In this document: one piece after another, positions 12,301-25,547 of the stretch | Layout of the letters: every line of letters starts with the position of its first letter | Position numbering within the stretch: the first letter of the stretch is position 1 | From: Tipula vernalis | Lineage: Eukaryota; Arthropoda; Insecta; Diptera; Tipulidae | Direction: 5' to 3' | Assembly (NCBI GenBank): GCA_958295665.1 | Contig: OY282560.1 | Coordinates: 268,809,315 to 268,873,314 of the forward strand | DNA length: 64,000 nucleotides | Program-made: the position numbers and the translations under genes | The notes under the pieces: generated by a model | What the model was told of the DNA's origin: nothing | The model's database searches: none | The model's input: only the letters and a program-made list of their open reading frames with translations

Positions 12301-12319
12301 CCATAGTGCGTGATGTGAT

Positions 12320-15300
12320 TATGTTTCAATAAACAATTTTTTGTAACATTCTGTAACACTCGAATACTTAACAAAAAAAAAAATCGAGTAACTGATTACT
12401 CGAGAAATTAGTCCAGTATTTGAGTTGTCTTGAGCAGACGATTTCTCCGATACGGCCAACATTGAACCAAGCAATTAAAGTATATATCGATTTATAAAAG
12501 GGGTGCGATTTAACTAGTTGTTCCAAAGAGGAAGCGATAGTTCTTTGTCGGTGGCTGACTAATTAAAATTTATTTTCAATGTTTTGGTGGTAAAAAATAC
12601 AACAATATAATTTATTAGGTAAGGGAATGTGTAAAAAAAAGGATTTTAGCGAAATCCTATACGGCACTTAGGGGTTCAAAAGAATTAAATATACATATTT
12701 GTATGATACTTACGCTTTATAGGACTACACTATTGTGTATTGTCTGTTGCCAAGCAAAGTAGAATTTTTACTATTGTACAAGTTGAGTATAAAATGTGCA
12801 AACAGAAAATGTGTACTGCTACCTACTGACTAATTAGGAATTTGAAACCGGGTTCAATATTTGCCTAAATTAATAAAATATTTCCTATTCCTAAATCTTT
12901 CATACTTGTAAAAGAATTTAATTAACTGTTTATTAACCGTGAATCATAATAACCCACAGCCTATCAATAAAATAAAATCAAAATTGGATTCGTGGGGCAA
13001 AACTTTTCCAAAATTGATTGTTTATTATAATTAGTGCTATTCATGCTAATTTATTCTATTTACTAGATTTCTATTCAATTTTTAAATTTTTAACGAAGCT
13101 TGATTTCGTATTTAAACCTCAAGTAATTAAAATATTTATAATGGAGTTTTGCCAGAATTAAATTTTATTCTAATTTGTGTGAATAATAAGAAAATAAAAA
13201 GAATTCAATGACATGGGTAAATCATCGGTCAATTTAAACAAATTTACAGCTGATTTATGTTCTTTCAAATGATATTGTTGGTCACAAATCAATACATTTG
13301 ATACATCTTTTTTTGGAATGTCGCATATGTTTTGGAAACTTACATTTTGTATTTCGGGAACATGGACTTAAACCTTCACCCTTAGAGATCCATTTCAAAG
13401 TCCTAACTTGACTCAAGGATTTGTACAATAATAATAATTAATATTATTCACGAGTATTGAAGTATCTTTATCATTTATGGATGTGTCAATAGTAACGAGT
13501 AAGGTTAAGGTTTACAAATGATTGCTGCGGAAATTTTTATATATATTAAAAGTTTATTCGTACACATAATCAGTATCTTGTCAAAAAATTGAAAACTATC
13601 GTCAGCGAAACTGAAGGCTATGTTTTATTTCAAATTTTTTATCACTGACACTGAAAGTATTTCACGAAACGTGTATGTGATTTTTGTGAAGCCATGAACG
13701 TGATTTAAAATAACACTATTTAAAGTTGTCAAAAATATTTCCGCATTTTATATCATTTTATTGGTACAAGAAACCCTTGAGCTGGGATTACTACGTCGTG
13801 GATAAACAAAAACCGCCTAATTAAAATTAAAAATTTATGCTATTTATAATATGCTGCACGGCTTTTCAAGTACACATTAGTAACTCACATATTTATCATA
13901 TACATACATACCCCATTACCTCATTAATATTTATTCACCTAGTAAATCGAGGCTTACGTACATACGTACGAGCACCCGACAATGAACGTTCATTTATAAG
14001 TTATTATTTTGAAATGTGGCAAACAATATTATTTATTAGTTTTTATTATGTTGAATAAATTTTAGCCAATTTATTATAATCATTTTTAGAAAATGTTTAT
14101 AATTTAAATTTTATCTAATTAAATTTTAATTTATTTTTTTTTTTATTTTCGTACATTTAATGTATTCAGCTACACATATATATATACAATATAGTATTTT
14201 TTGTGAAAAGGTGATTTTAATTACCATCCAATGAATATATAATTAATTAATGATTCTTTGTAAATATATAGTTTTTGTTGTTAGTCGCTTCAAAAGGAAG
14301 GTTAATAAACCACTAATGGTGTTAGTAACAGAAACGGAAGAGTGTTGTTTTTAACAACAACAAAATAAACTACATAATGGATTATTTTTATTTTTAGTCT
14401 GGGTATAATAATATTGTATACTATATATATATATCATAATTATGGTGGTATATTGACAGGCTCTATATAAACGTACTCGGGTAATATGTAGGAATCGCTG
14501 AGTCATTAATTATTTTTAATAAATCATCTTGTTTTATTTTTAAAGGTAACTTATATATTCCATAAAGTTTTGTACGAGCATTGCATGTATACATCAATAT
14601 TAACATCTATCGAGTAATTGAAATGTGTAAATTTTTTATTTTGTGTGTTTTTTTTAATTTCCCAAGAACACGTTAAATATATGTTACTTGTATTTATACA
14701 TCTTGTTAGTTTTAATTTTGTTGTCATTCAAATTCAATTTTAATTTTTTTTTTTTTTTTTTGTGTAAAGAAACATAAGAATTTCATATTTTCGCTTCTTA
14801 AATAAATATTTGTTTTTTAAATTTAACTGAATTTTAAATATATGTGAATATTTACACCTTTTGAAAGTAATGTTTTATTATTTATCATCGCATCAACATC
14901 ATCAAGTCAGTTTATTGGTTTTGATAACATTTTTTTTAGCGTGATCGCAGATCATGTACGACTCATGTGGTTGGCTTGTTTAATTAAAATACAAAAAAAT
15001 ATATTATCTTATTTGACATACTTTATGATTTATAATGACACGTTGAATGATTAGAAAATTATATTTTTCGATACTTCAACGAGTTGATTGAATTCAAGAA
15101 ATACTTAAAATACTGTATATGAAACGTTAACAAATATAGACAACATAAAGAAAATATGAGCTGACATTTAAAAGAATTTAGTGCAGTTTTGCTTATTTGG
15201 TTACTGCTCAATTATTAACAGTTTGTCACAATATTCCAGACATCTAATCAGTAATAACTTGGCATTAAAATAATATTGAATGACAACATTTTGCAATGCA

Positions 15301-15600
15301 CATGTTTGTATCGGTGATAAATGATTCTATTTATAATTTGTCAAGCCGGTTCACTCAAGTTCTGATTCGTTGGTTAGTTTAAAGGAATAAATGAAGAAAA
15401 CTTGGTGGCTCTCTCAAGCTTGATGGCAGAAAAAAAGGAAAAGATTACTTTGCTGTAGTGTTCATGCCACACGCAAATGGCTGAGGTAAATGGAGGGTTT
15501 AAACGTAAAATCGCATGCACCTACTAGCGAACAAGCCTGGATGGAACGTCATGATTTTAAAAGTTAAATTCTCAAGTCGGCAGTCTCCATTATAATCCTT
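12320..15600. other. 3.3 kb AT-rich intergenic sequence
   Basis: No coding frame above background and no recognisable transposon terminus. It includes long A/T runs (14130, 14740) and TA-rich microsatellite-like stretches (14180, 14420). Host regulatory sequence or introns could lie here, but nothing supports a specific call. Confidence 0.5.
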
Positions 15601-15728
15601 TTTTTCGTTAAAAACGTTTTATTTATTTATTTATTTATTTATTTAACCTACAGTAAATATACAATCGGTATGCAAAAAAGATTAACAGTTATTATACAAT
15701 ATTTTAGCACAAAAATAACATTTAACAA

Positions 15729-18558
15729 TTATTTAATGATAGACAAAAATCTAAACAATTCATTTCTAAACGAATTTCTTGTCATGTTAAAATCGAAAAC
15801 GTCATAAACCGAATTAAAGAGTCGCGACATTCTCAAAACTGGTTCTGAGAGTGCGAAGTTTGTAGAAACCGGATCAATATGTAACAAACGACGACGGCGC
15901 AAACAACGTGTAGGAGCGTAAAAGTTGAAACGAGCCAGTAAATCGACACAGTCTATTCGGGAAGTCTGAACATCTTGAACGAAGATAGCGGATGCAACAT
16001 CTCGTCGGTGATCTAATCGTTGTAATTTTAATAATTTACAACGATCATTATAAGGAGGTAGTACATATTGGTGCACTCGCTCCGTAGGTAAGCCGCGAAG
16101 CGCATACAAAAGAAACTGTTTTTGAACGCTCTCAATTCTGTATGAATGGCAGTGATAAAATGGTGACCAAATCTGAGAAGCATATTCTAGAATGGAACGA
16201 ACAAAGGACACATAGAGAGTTTTCAGTGTGAGTGGGTCGCAGAAGTCTTTACAATTGCGCTTAATGAAACCCAGCATAATATAAGCTTTTGAAATAACAG
16301 AATCAATGTGTTTGGTAAAAGTAAGATCATAAGAAAAGGTTACACCTAAGTCGGTTATGACCTCAACTCTGTCAATAGCGGTATTGTATAGAAAATATTG
16401 CTGAAGAACAGGTGAGTGTGTACGAGAAAATGATAAAATCCTACATTTACCCACATTCAACAATAATTTGTTTTTAGATGACCAACTGCAAAAGTTACTC
16501 AAGTCACCTTGTAATTTAATACAGTCAGAAACTCCAGTAATAGGAGCAAATATCTTCATATCATCTGCGTAAAGCAAACATTTTGCGAATTTAAAACAAT
16601 CAACAACATCATTGACAAATAATGAGAATAAAAGTGGACCAATGTGGCTACCTTGAGGAACTCCAGAGGTAACTCGAAATAAGCGAGAACTAAAATCATT
16701 TATCTTAACAAATTGGTAGCGATCAGACAGGTACGAATGCAACCACCTGATGGGGATAAACTGACAATTTAGTTTATTCAGCTTATCGATAAGGATCGAG
16801 TGATCAATTTTATCGAAAGCCTTCGAAAAATCGGTGTAAACAGCATCCACTTGTTGCCTATGTTCTAAACTACTATATAAATGTTGACAAAAACCGACTA
16901 GGTTAGTAACCGTGGACCTACCCATGTAAAATCCGTGTTGAGCAGGAGAAATAAAAATTTTTGCATGAAAAAACAAGAATTTCTGTACCATTGATTCGAA
17001 AAGTTTTGGTATGGCAGCAAGAATAGCGGACGAATGAAAGACAGTTTCCAGGGATCCGGAAAAATCCCAGTACGTAGGCTCTTATTAAAGATTAGAGTCA
17101 GTGGATGGGCTAAACTCTCTGCACAATTCTTAATAAGGATAGGTGGAAAACTGTCATGTCCTGCCCCCTTATTACTATCAAGTTGAGATAAGCTATCATA
17201 AACTTCTGCTTCAGTAAACTGTAAAAAATTAAAATCAGAGCAATCGCGATTATTTATAAGCTTGGTACCAGAATCCCCAGATACTACATAGACGGACTCA
17301 AAAAATTTTGCAAATAGATTAGCGATATCAGAGGGTTGACTTGCGGAAGAGTTCTGAAAGGTCATTGGAGTAGGAAACCCAACAACCTTCTTTTTACCAT
17401 TTATGAAATTCCAGAAATTTTTTGGGTTGGATGTCAGATCCTCTTCTATTTGCAAAATGTAGTTGTTGTAAAGGAACCAATTTAAAGTTTTGAACTCTTT
17501 ACGAGCTAAGTTGAATCTGGAATAAAACTCAGCGCCCTGTAACTTATACAAAGAATGGAACTTATTCCGTTTTTTTCAAGACGTAGTAGTTCTTTGTTGT
17601 ACCACGGCTCACGAAACCTAGGCCCATTTTTATTTGATGGAACATACCTTTCAATACCAGTCTTGAGCAGCTCGTTGAACAATAAAATAGAATGGTTCAA
17701 ATTTTCATCTCGCTCGAGAAAGTCCCAATTAGAACCGACAAGAAATTCGTTTAACGAATCGTAGTCCGCACGCGTAAAATCGAAATGCAAAGAATTACTA
17801 GAAGTACACGTAGTGTTGCAATTCTCTAAAAATATATATATATATGGTAATTGGAGTGTGGTAAACGCTCGAACATCCAGTAAAATCTTCACAAGGTTAA
17901 ATCTCCGAAAACATAAGATCAGTTGAATAAACCAAATCGAGAAATATGCCTCGACTATTGCTTATCCGGTTCAACTGCATCATTGCTAAGCTAGCAAAAT
18001 AATCAGTAACTGCTAATTCTTTCTGGCCAGAAGAAGAGGATGTGAAAACTCCATCAACATCAAACCAAGTAATATCGGGAAGATTGAAGTCCCCTATAAT
18101 CATTAGTTGTTCCTTAATATGAACCAATGGCATGACCGCAAACTGATGAAATTAACAATTCCCATATAATATTCCATAGTAGATCCAGAGGGAACATATA
18201 CAGCCACCACGAGGATAGATGACTCGGATACATTAATCCGAACAGCAATTACATCATAAATTGGATGACATGCAATGAGCTCGTTTGGGATCGAACTCTT
18301 AACAGCAATCAACACACCCCCACCTTTAAGGCTGGTACAAAAATCATGTCGATCTTTTCTGTGGACGACGTAGTTGGGTGGGAAATATTCCTCTGAATTA
18401 AACCCTTTAGTAAGCCATGTTTCAGATATGATAATCACATCGTAATCGTTATCAAGAACGCCAAGCAAGAATAATTTAGCTTTCCCCCGAATACTAGAGG
18501 CGTTGTGATAGTACATCGAAGTAAAAGTAATTTGTCCAGAACTTTTGGGCCGACGCAT
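15729..18558 (-). pseudogene. LINE ORF2: APE endonuclease and reverse transcriptase, frameshifted
   Basis: The start is ATG at 18558. The endonuclease shows YHNASSIRGK, IISETWL and GGGVLIAV, then a frameshift near 18135-18150, then MIIGDFNLPDITWFD (18105-18060). A second frameshift lies near 17895. The linker region follows (NEFLVGSNWDFL), with a third shift at an A-run near 17566-17572, then LTSNPKNFWNFINGKKK. At about 17028 the frame changes across a deletion of a short RT segment, joining IRP to AIPKLFES. The RT palm is then intact: AVYTDFSKAFDKIDH, SGVPQGSHIGPLLFSLF and LLYADDMKIF. The C-terminal region runs to a TAA at 15729. Confidence 0.88.
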
Positions 18559-18578
18559 CACCTTTGACCCTGCGTTAT

Positions 18579-19697
18579 TTAAATTTCGGCAGAGTTGACT
18601 ACTGCAGCTGGTATCCGGAATTTCACATATGAGGCTCCTGTCCGAAAATTTTGCTTATGGAAGGGCCTAATAAATACACCGGTTGGCCATGCATCCGAAT
18701 TTAGAGCCTTATCATGAAGCTCCACGTTGATCCCCAATTTAAAGCATACATATTCTAACTCGTGGATATCTTTATCCTTAGGAATTAGTTTAACTGCCTT
18801 GTAAACACTCGGACCTAAGCATTTGCTAGCCAGAGCCACAATATCATCCTCAGTTGTAAGAGTATCGAATCTTGATAAATGAAGCCAACATTTCGGCGCA
18901 ATGGTTTTAATATAAATATCTGGTGAGGTATTAGTGCCACGAATATTAAAATTTCGTATGTTCTTTTGGATAGTTCGTGATGATGGCAACGATTTTATAT
19001 TACCAGTTGGACCGCACGATATATCAATATTGTTCGCATTTGCAGACGTACTCACAGCACTCAACATAGCAGCAACAGGCAAAACAGATGCAATTGAGTA
19101 TTTGCTTGGTTGATCCGGAGCACCACTGTGAGAAGCAAGTGCATTCGATGCTGCAACAGGCACAACGGCAGGAATTTTCACCATTTCAGCGAAAGTCGTA
19201 CAAGCACCGAAATTAGTAGGACTGGAAACCACTGGAATATGATCGCCGTCATTAGTTAAAGATGTAACCGTAGTTGTAGCCGTTGTTATGGTATTATTAA
19301 CATTTTTCTAAGACCTTGTACGTATTGACGAAGCCAATTCAAAATTAGTTTGTGTTGATTTTTTTTTTAATTTAGCAGACGACGACTGTTGTGGTGGGAT
19401 TGGTTTTAGTAAACTTTCCACGTTATTATTAATGGCAGCAGATGTTTTATTTATCAAGGACAAGGACGCTGATATAGCGTCAATAGAATTACTCATCTGA
19501 TCATTCCTTTCCTTGATAATTTTATAAACGTCAATGCACATACCACATCGCCAAGAAAAATTCGGAATTACCGAAATGGCATCAAACACAGGTTTTTTAA
19601 TCCCTGCACATTCAAAATGAATCAGTTTATGGCATTCACCTGCACAAGTAAAAAAGTGTTCAGACACTTTAACATTACATACACAGCACAGAGCCAT
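18579..19697 (-). pseudogene. LINE ORF1 with PHD-type zinc finger, one in-frame stop
   Basis: ATG at 19697 begins MALCCVCNVKV. A Cys/His pattern follows (CCVCNVKV, CAGECHKLIHFEC, WRCGMC) typical of a PHD finger, then a Ser/Thr-rich linker. The C-terminal half has CWLHLSRFDTLTTEDDIVAL, the conserved segment of PHD-containing LINE ORF1 proteins. A TAG at 19308-19310 interrupts the frame; sequence on either side is in the same frame, giving about 373 codons to the TAA at 18579. ORF1 proteins of this type bind the element RNA; that function is known for the family and not shown here. Confidence 0.82.
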
Positions 19698-19779
19698 TGC
19701 TACAAATTTGTAATAACCACTACAAGTTAAAAATTTAAAACACACACAATTATTATTTACATATAACACTTAAAATTAA

Positions 19780-20520
19780 TATTATAGATCATGCATATAT
19801 ATACAAATAATGTTATTAATATTTTTATTTTTATATTTATTTATAATAAATTTTTCAAAATTGACAAATACGCGAAGAAAAAACAACGTCAATTCAGTTC
19901 AAAGGCACTCTTTCACAATACAAATACCTTACGGTACGGCCAAAACCAACAAAAATGTTTATACAAGCCGTCTCGTTCGCGCCTTACACAGATCCTATCA
20001 AAAAAAATGTACACTAAATTTATTTATGTATTGGTATTTATATATCGTAAAATACTTTAGTTCCGATGAATTTATCACCTATACTTATTGGTTTTGTGTA
20101 TATATACTTTCTGATTTATTTTATGCGCATCACTAATACTATACCTTAACGTACTTTTTTATATCTTAAGTGTTTGTACTGTTTGGCTTGTATAAACATT
20201 TTTGTTGGTTTTGGTACGGCAAAGAAAAAAAACCATAAAATTAAATAAAAATACAATTTTACAATTACCTTCGCTTATTAAAAAAAAGTTATTAACGTTT
20301 CCGATTACTTATTCTTAGGGATCATTTTCAGATAATTTTTGCAACTAAATAAAAAATGTTGACCTTTTTAAGTCAGTGAAGTTAGCCCGAGCCCGAAATG
20401 TTGGTTCATTTCTCGGATAAAATGTAGCCATCCCGAAAAAGTGAAAATTTTGTAAATAGTGTAGGTAGGCTCATCCCGAAAAAATATTATAATTAAAATG
20501 TATCTAATACGAAAAAAAAA
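19780..20520. other. AT-rich flank of the LINE, containing the start of a fold-back element
   Basis: No coding content. From 20379 the sequence GAAGTTAGCCCGAGCCCGAAATG begins a run with repeated CCCGAA words (20415-20485) that match the termini of the second fold-back element at 42.4 and 44.2 kb. Confidence 0.5.
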
Positions 20521-22085
20521 CATGGATGTGAAGTTTTCCACACTTTTTTCCATAGTAATACGTATACAAATCATATTGGAAAAAAACAAATCATATTGGA
20601 TTCTAACTAGTTTTTCATGTGTTGGTGCGTATTGTACACTGTTAAGAATCCGTAAAATATAATATTACTAAATTTCGATTTAAAAAACCGAATAAAATCA
20701 ATGCAATATAATTTTTGTTCAAATAAATTATTATTAATGCAATATGTAAAACTAATTTAATTTGAGATAACGATATTTAGTATTTGATATTACTATACAA
20801 CGGTGAATTGTTTATTCTCAATTATATAATAAAAATATTATAATATCTATAATAAAAACAGTTTTTAAGCACAGTAGTAACGGAATGTTAAACTAATTTA
20901 ATTAAATTTATTTAAGTAATTATATTCGCCAGTTCATTTATATCCGCTAGTCAGTGTACAAAAACGTTTATATGATTTTTTTATATGAAGTTTTGCTAAA
21001 AACAAATGCCACGATATGAAGTTTAAAGTAACAATAATAATTTACAATAGATTGGTGTCATGTATTTTGAAAAGGGAATAATCCATAACCCTTTAATATC
21101 CAGGAAAACGATGAAATAAAAAAGCCAATTTTAACACCTTTATAGCTGATTTATCAACTAAACTTATTATTAAATCTATATTTTTCGATGCAACTTACAA
21201 ACGTTCTCTTTATTTTCTGTTAAATACAAAATTTTGCTCAAATCTCATATTTTGTTTGCTAATAAATTTCAAAAACAACAGACTTAACCTCATAAAAAAC
21301 GAAAAATGACCTCATTTTATTTGCAATTTTCTTTGATTATAAAGGGTCAGCGGATTATTTAATTTAAACAATATATGTTAAATAGTATTTTAGATTTTTA
21401 ATATAACCTTCAGCGTTTCTTCAAAATAATTTTAATTAACATTTTTGCAATTTTATTGAACTGGTGTTTCACATAAAAAAAATGTAATCAAACAATTTTG
21501 TATACGGACTAGCGCATCTTGCGAAAATGTTTGTAAATATGATGTACTAAAACACGATCTTTAGTTTTCTGCTACCAGTTAAGCTTGTTCAATCAAACAT
21601 CGAAGTTCTAAAACTAGAAACCAAAGTTACAAACCACAAAAATATCAAAGAGTTTTAGTTCAACATATTTATTATTTGGTTCCAATTGGAATTCAAATAT
21701 ACTGCAATCAAAATGTAATTTAATTACAAAATCTTTCGAATAAAAGTGATTTCGTGGCAAAATAAGACCATTCAGAGGCCATATTAGTGGAATATAGTCA
21801 AAATAATATATGGACCATAAAAAAATGAATCCAAACCATTGGCAAATGGCGTAAATGACATTTAACAATTTTTAGTCTTAATCGCCAGAAAAAATATCCA
21901 GTTTAAATTAATTCCTGGTTTAAGAAACAGTTAATCGGGACAATGGACAACAGTTTTAAGCAGCTACTATATGTACTAACGCATCCCTAGTTCAAGTATC
22001 TAGAAGTTTGTGTTAACGGTAAATGAACGATATCAGAAGAAATCTCAATTGGTACCTAAAGTTTCCAGACTAATTTATTCCCCTG

Positions 22086-23699
22086 GATAGAGGGTATGTT
22101 TTGGCTCGATGAACGGAGTAGTAGGTCAGCTCCTACATGTACTATCAGAAAGTGAATTCAAATCTCTGGCAAGGAGTGCTAAGGCTCATTTATCAGTTTC
22201 AGCTAAAATATCAATTATTATAAAAAGTTTCCAGGATAATTTATTCCCCTGGATGAGGGGGAGTTTTTGGACTCGATGGATGTAGTAGTAGGTCAGCAAC
22301 TACATGTACTATCGGAAAGTAAATTCAAATCTCTGGCAAGTGGAGCTAAGGCCCATTTATCAGTTTCAGATAAAATCTCAATTGGTATAAAAAGTTTCCA
22401 GGATGATTTATTCCCCTGGATAGGAGGGAGTTTTAGGGCTCGATTGATGGAGTAGTAGGCCAACTACTACATGTACTATCCGGAAGTGAATTCAAATCTC
22501 TGGCAAGAGGTGCTAAGGCCCATTTATCAGATTCAGCTAAAATCTCAATTGGTATAAAAAGTTTCCAGGATTATTTATTCCCCTGGATATGGGGCATTTT
22601 TTGGGTTTAATTGATGGAGTAGTAGGCCAACTACTACATGTACTATCCAGAAGTGAATTCAAATCTCTGGCAAGAGGTGCTAAGGACTATTTATCAGTTT
22701 CAGCTAAAATCTCAATTGATATAAAAAGTTTCCAGGATGATTTATTCCCCTTGATAGGGGGCAGTTTTAGGGCTCGATTGATGGAGTAGTAAGCCAACTA
22801 CTACATGTACTATCGGAAAGTGAATTCAAATCTCCGGCAAGAGGTGCTAAGGCCCATTTATCAGTAACAGCTAAAATCTCAATTGGTATAAAAAGCTTCC
22901 AGGCTAATTTATTCCCCTGGATAGGGGGCAGTTTTTGGGCTCGATTGATGGAGTAGTAAGCCAACTACTACATGTACTATCAGGAAGTGAATTCAAATCT
23001 CTGGTAAGAGGTGCTAAGTACTATTTATCAGTTTCAGCTAAAATATGAATTGATATAAAAAGTTTCCAGGATGATTTATTCCCCTGGATAGGGGGCTGTT
23101 TTAGGGCTCGATTGATGGAGTAGTAAGCCAACTACTACATGTACTATCCGGAAGTGAATTCAAATCTCTGGCAAGAGGTGCTAAGTCCCATTTATCAGTT
23201 TCAGCTAAAATTTCAATTGGTATATAAAGTTTCCAGGATTATTTATTCCCCTGGATAGGGGGCATTTTTTGGGTTTAATTGATGGAGTAGTAGCCAACTA
23301 CTACATGTACTATCCGGAAGTGAATTCAAATCTCTGGCAAGAGGTGCTAAGGACTATTTATCAGTTTCAGCTAAAATCTCAATTGATATAAAAAGTTTCC
23401 AGGTTGATTTATTCCCCTTGATAGGGGGCTGTTTTAGGGCTCGATTGATGGAGTAGTAAGCCAACTACTACATGTACTATCCGGAAGTGAATTCTAATCT
23501 CTGGCAAGAGGTGCTAAGGCCCATTTATCAGATTCAGCTAAAATCTCAATTGGTATATAAAGTTTCCAGGATTATTTATTCCCCTAGATAGGGGGCATTT
23601 TTTCGGTTTAATTGATGGAGTAGTAAGCCAACTACTACATGTACTATCCGGAAGTGAATTCAAATCTCTGGCAATAGGTGCTAAGGCCCATTTATCAGA
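22086..23699 (+). repeat. tandem array, about ten units of 167 bp
   Basis: Each unit starts near GATGGAGTAGTAAGCCAAC (about 22107, 22274, 22442, 22609, 22777, 22944, 23114, 23279, 23446, 23610). It includes ACTACTACATGTACTATCCG and TTCCAGGATGATTTATTCCC. Unit length varies by a few bases; 168-bp units keep frame, which is why small open frames appear. The repeat is not a gene. Confidence 0.93.
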
Positions 23700-24300
23700 A
23701 TTCACTTCCGGATAGTACATGTAGTAGTTGGCTTACTACTGTATCAATCGAGCCTTAAAACTGCCCCTTATCTAGGGGAATAAATTAGCCTGGAAGCTTT
23801 TTATTCCAATTGAGATTTTAGCTGAAACTGATAAATGGGCCACCTTTTGCAAGAGATTTGAATTCACTTTCCGATAGTACATGTAGTAGTTGGCCTACTA
23901 CTCCATCCATCAAGCCTCAAAACTACCCCCTATCCAGGGGAATAAATTAGCCTGGAAACTTTTAATACCAATTGAGATTTTATCTGAAACTTATAAATGG
24001 GCCTTAGCACCTGTTGCCAGAGATTTGAATTCATTTCCGGATAGGACATATAGTAGTTGCTCTACTACTACATCAATCGAGCCCTAAAACTGGCCCCTAT
24101 CCATGGGAATATTTGGCCTGGAAACTTTTTATATCAATTGAGATTTTAGCTGAAACTGATAAATGGGCCTTATCGCCCATTGCCAGAGATTTGAATTCAC
24201 TTTCCGATAGTAAATGTAGTAGCTGACGTATCACTCCGTCTATCGAGCCTAAAAAACTACCCCTATCCAGGGGAATAAATTAGTCTGGAAACTTTAGGTA
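23700..24300 (-). repeat. same 167-bp repeat, inverted, about four units
   Basis: The unit appears as its reverse complement (TAGTACATGTAGTAGTTGGC and similar), with unit ends near 23735, 23900, 24060 and 24230. The inversion point is abrupt, joining TTATCAG of the plus array to AATTCACTTCCGG of the reverse array with no spacer loop. Confidence 0.92.
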
Positions 24301-24750
24301 CCAATTGAGATTTCGTCTGAAATCGTTTATTGACCGAATAGATATTTGAACTTAGGGTCCGATAGTACATGGAGTAGCCGCTTAAAATTGTGGTCCTTTA
24401 TACCGATTAACTATTTCTTAAACCAGGAATTAATTTAAACTGGATATTTTTTCTGGCGATTAAGACTAAAAATTGTTAAATGTCATTTACGCCACTTGCC
24501 AATGGTTTGGATTCATTTTTTTATGGTCCATATATTATTTTGACTATATTCCACTAATATGGCCTCTGAATGGTCTTATTTTCCCACGAAATCAATTTTA
24601 TTCGAAAGAATTTGTAATTAAATTACGTTTTTAGTACTAAATATTTCAATATGAATCGTAAATTTTCCAATTGGAATTTAGTTTAGCAGTGTGAAACTAA
24701 TACATATATAGAATCTATGGATTTGTGGAAAACTTCACATCCATAAAAAA

Positions 24751-25540
24751 CCATGTTTAAACCAAATTAAAACTAATAAATTTCTTAAAAAATATTTGTA
24801 ATCAAAAATATAAATATAAATTCATATACTAATTTATGTTCTGTTGGTAGTGTAGTCATTTACTACGAAGAAACCTTAAATTTCATACATACAATATCAG
24901 AGATATTGCTTAATGGTTTTTATATAGGCGGATAGGCCATGATGCTAGATAAGAGCTGGCCAGCATCCCAGGTTCTTATGTATGATAGATATAAAAATAT
25001 GTTTATGAAAAATTTGTATTTTTAGTGTAGCGTATGTGATATGTGAAAACCTTAAATTATATACAGCCAATACTAATTGTTTAGGTTTGTGTCTTGACTA
25101 AAGTGTAGCTTTCCAGAAAATGTGTATCTATTTCTTAAAATGTAGCACCATCCCGAAGAGCAAAAAATTCTTTAAAAACGTAAGCGACTAGAAAAAAATC
25201 TAAATTAAAAGAAAACGTTATTCAGAATAATTTAGAAAATAAGGTTTATTAAAAAATAAATTTTGAAAGTTTCTGAATCAATTTAAATTTTATAGATCCT
25301 TAAATTATATAGAGCAAATTATACAGATAAATCTATTAAAGATTTTATATGGGCAGTAAGGCAATAACAATATAAAGAGGCCATAAGCCCCGCCAGACCC
25401 ATATCATGGGGATAAAACCATTTTTTTTTTAATTTTCCTAAATCAATTTCTTATACATTAAGATAAATTCTTAAATTTTATGGTGATAAATCTGTGCGGC
25501 AGGGTTTTTTGTCTATATTTGACTAAATGTGAGGTTAAGT
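24751..25540. other. AT-rich, no gene; one direct match to fold-back terminus
   Basis: At about 25137-25165, AAAATGTAGCACCATCCCGAA is a direct (not inverted) near-copy of the words around 20414-20437. This could mark a rearranged right end of fold-back element 1. Otherwise nothing is recognised. Confidence 0.4.
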
Positions 25541-25547
25541 ATTAAAT

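Larger units (their letters stand above)
15618..19770 (-). mobile_element. near full-length CR1/Jockey-type LINE
   Basis: On the minus strand, ORF1 (PHD finger), ORF2 (endonuclease, linker, RT) and a simple-repeat 3' tail follow in order. The tail reads as repeated AAAT on the element's strand (plus-strand TTTA repeats at 15620-15645) instead of poly-A. ORF1 and ORF2 are 17 bases apart and in different frames, as in autonomous LINEs. It carries one stop in ORF1 and three frameshifts plus a small deletion in ORF2, so it is inactive but recent enough to read through. The 5' end is not defined. Confidence 0.88.
20379..24750. mobile_element. fold-back element 1 (inverted arms of 167-bp tandem repeats)
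   Basis: The outermost inverted match is CATGGATGTGAAGTTTTCCAC at about 20520-20543 against its complement at about 24726-24750. Inner flanks 21636-22085 and 24271-24640 are also inverted copies of each other (for example the plus-strand words GACATTTAACAATTTTTAG and CTAAAAATTGTTAAATGTC). Between them lie about ten direct units of a 167-bp repeat and then about four units in reverse, meeting at about 23699. No transposase is seen, so it would be non-autonomous. The left arm is about 900 bases longer than the right (20560-21600 has no obvious partner). Confidence 0.8.

Noticed and set aside
22267..24087. Several 60-66 codon proteins with the same sequence
   Set aside because: They are translations of the 167-bp tandem repeat; they stay open only because many units are 168 bp and there is no other sign of coding.
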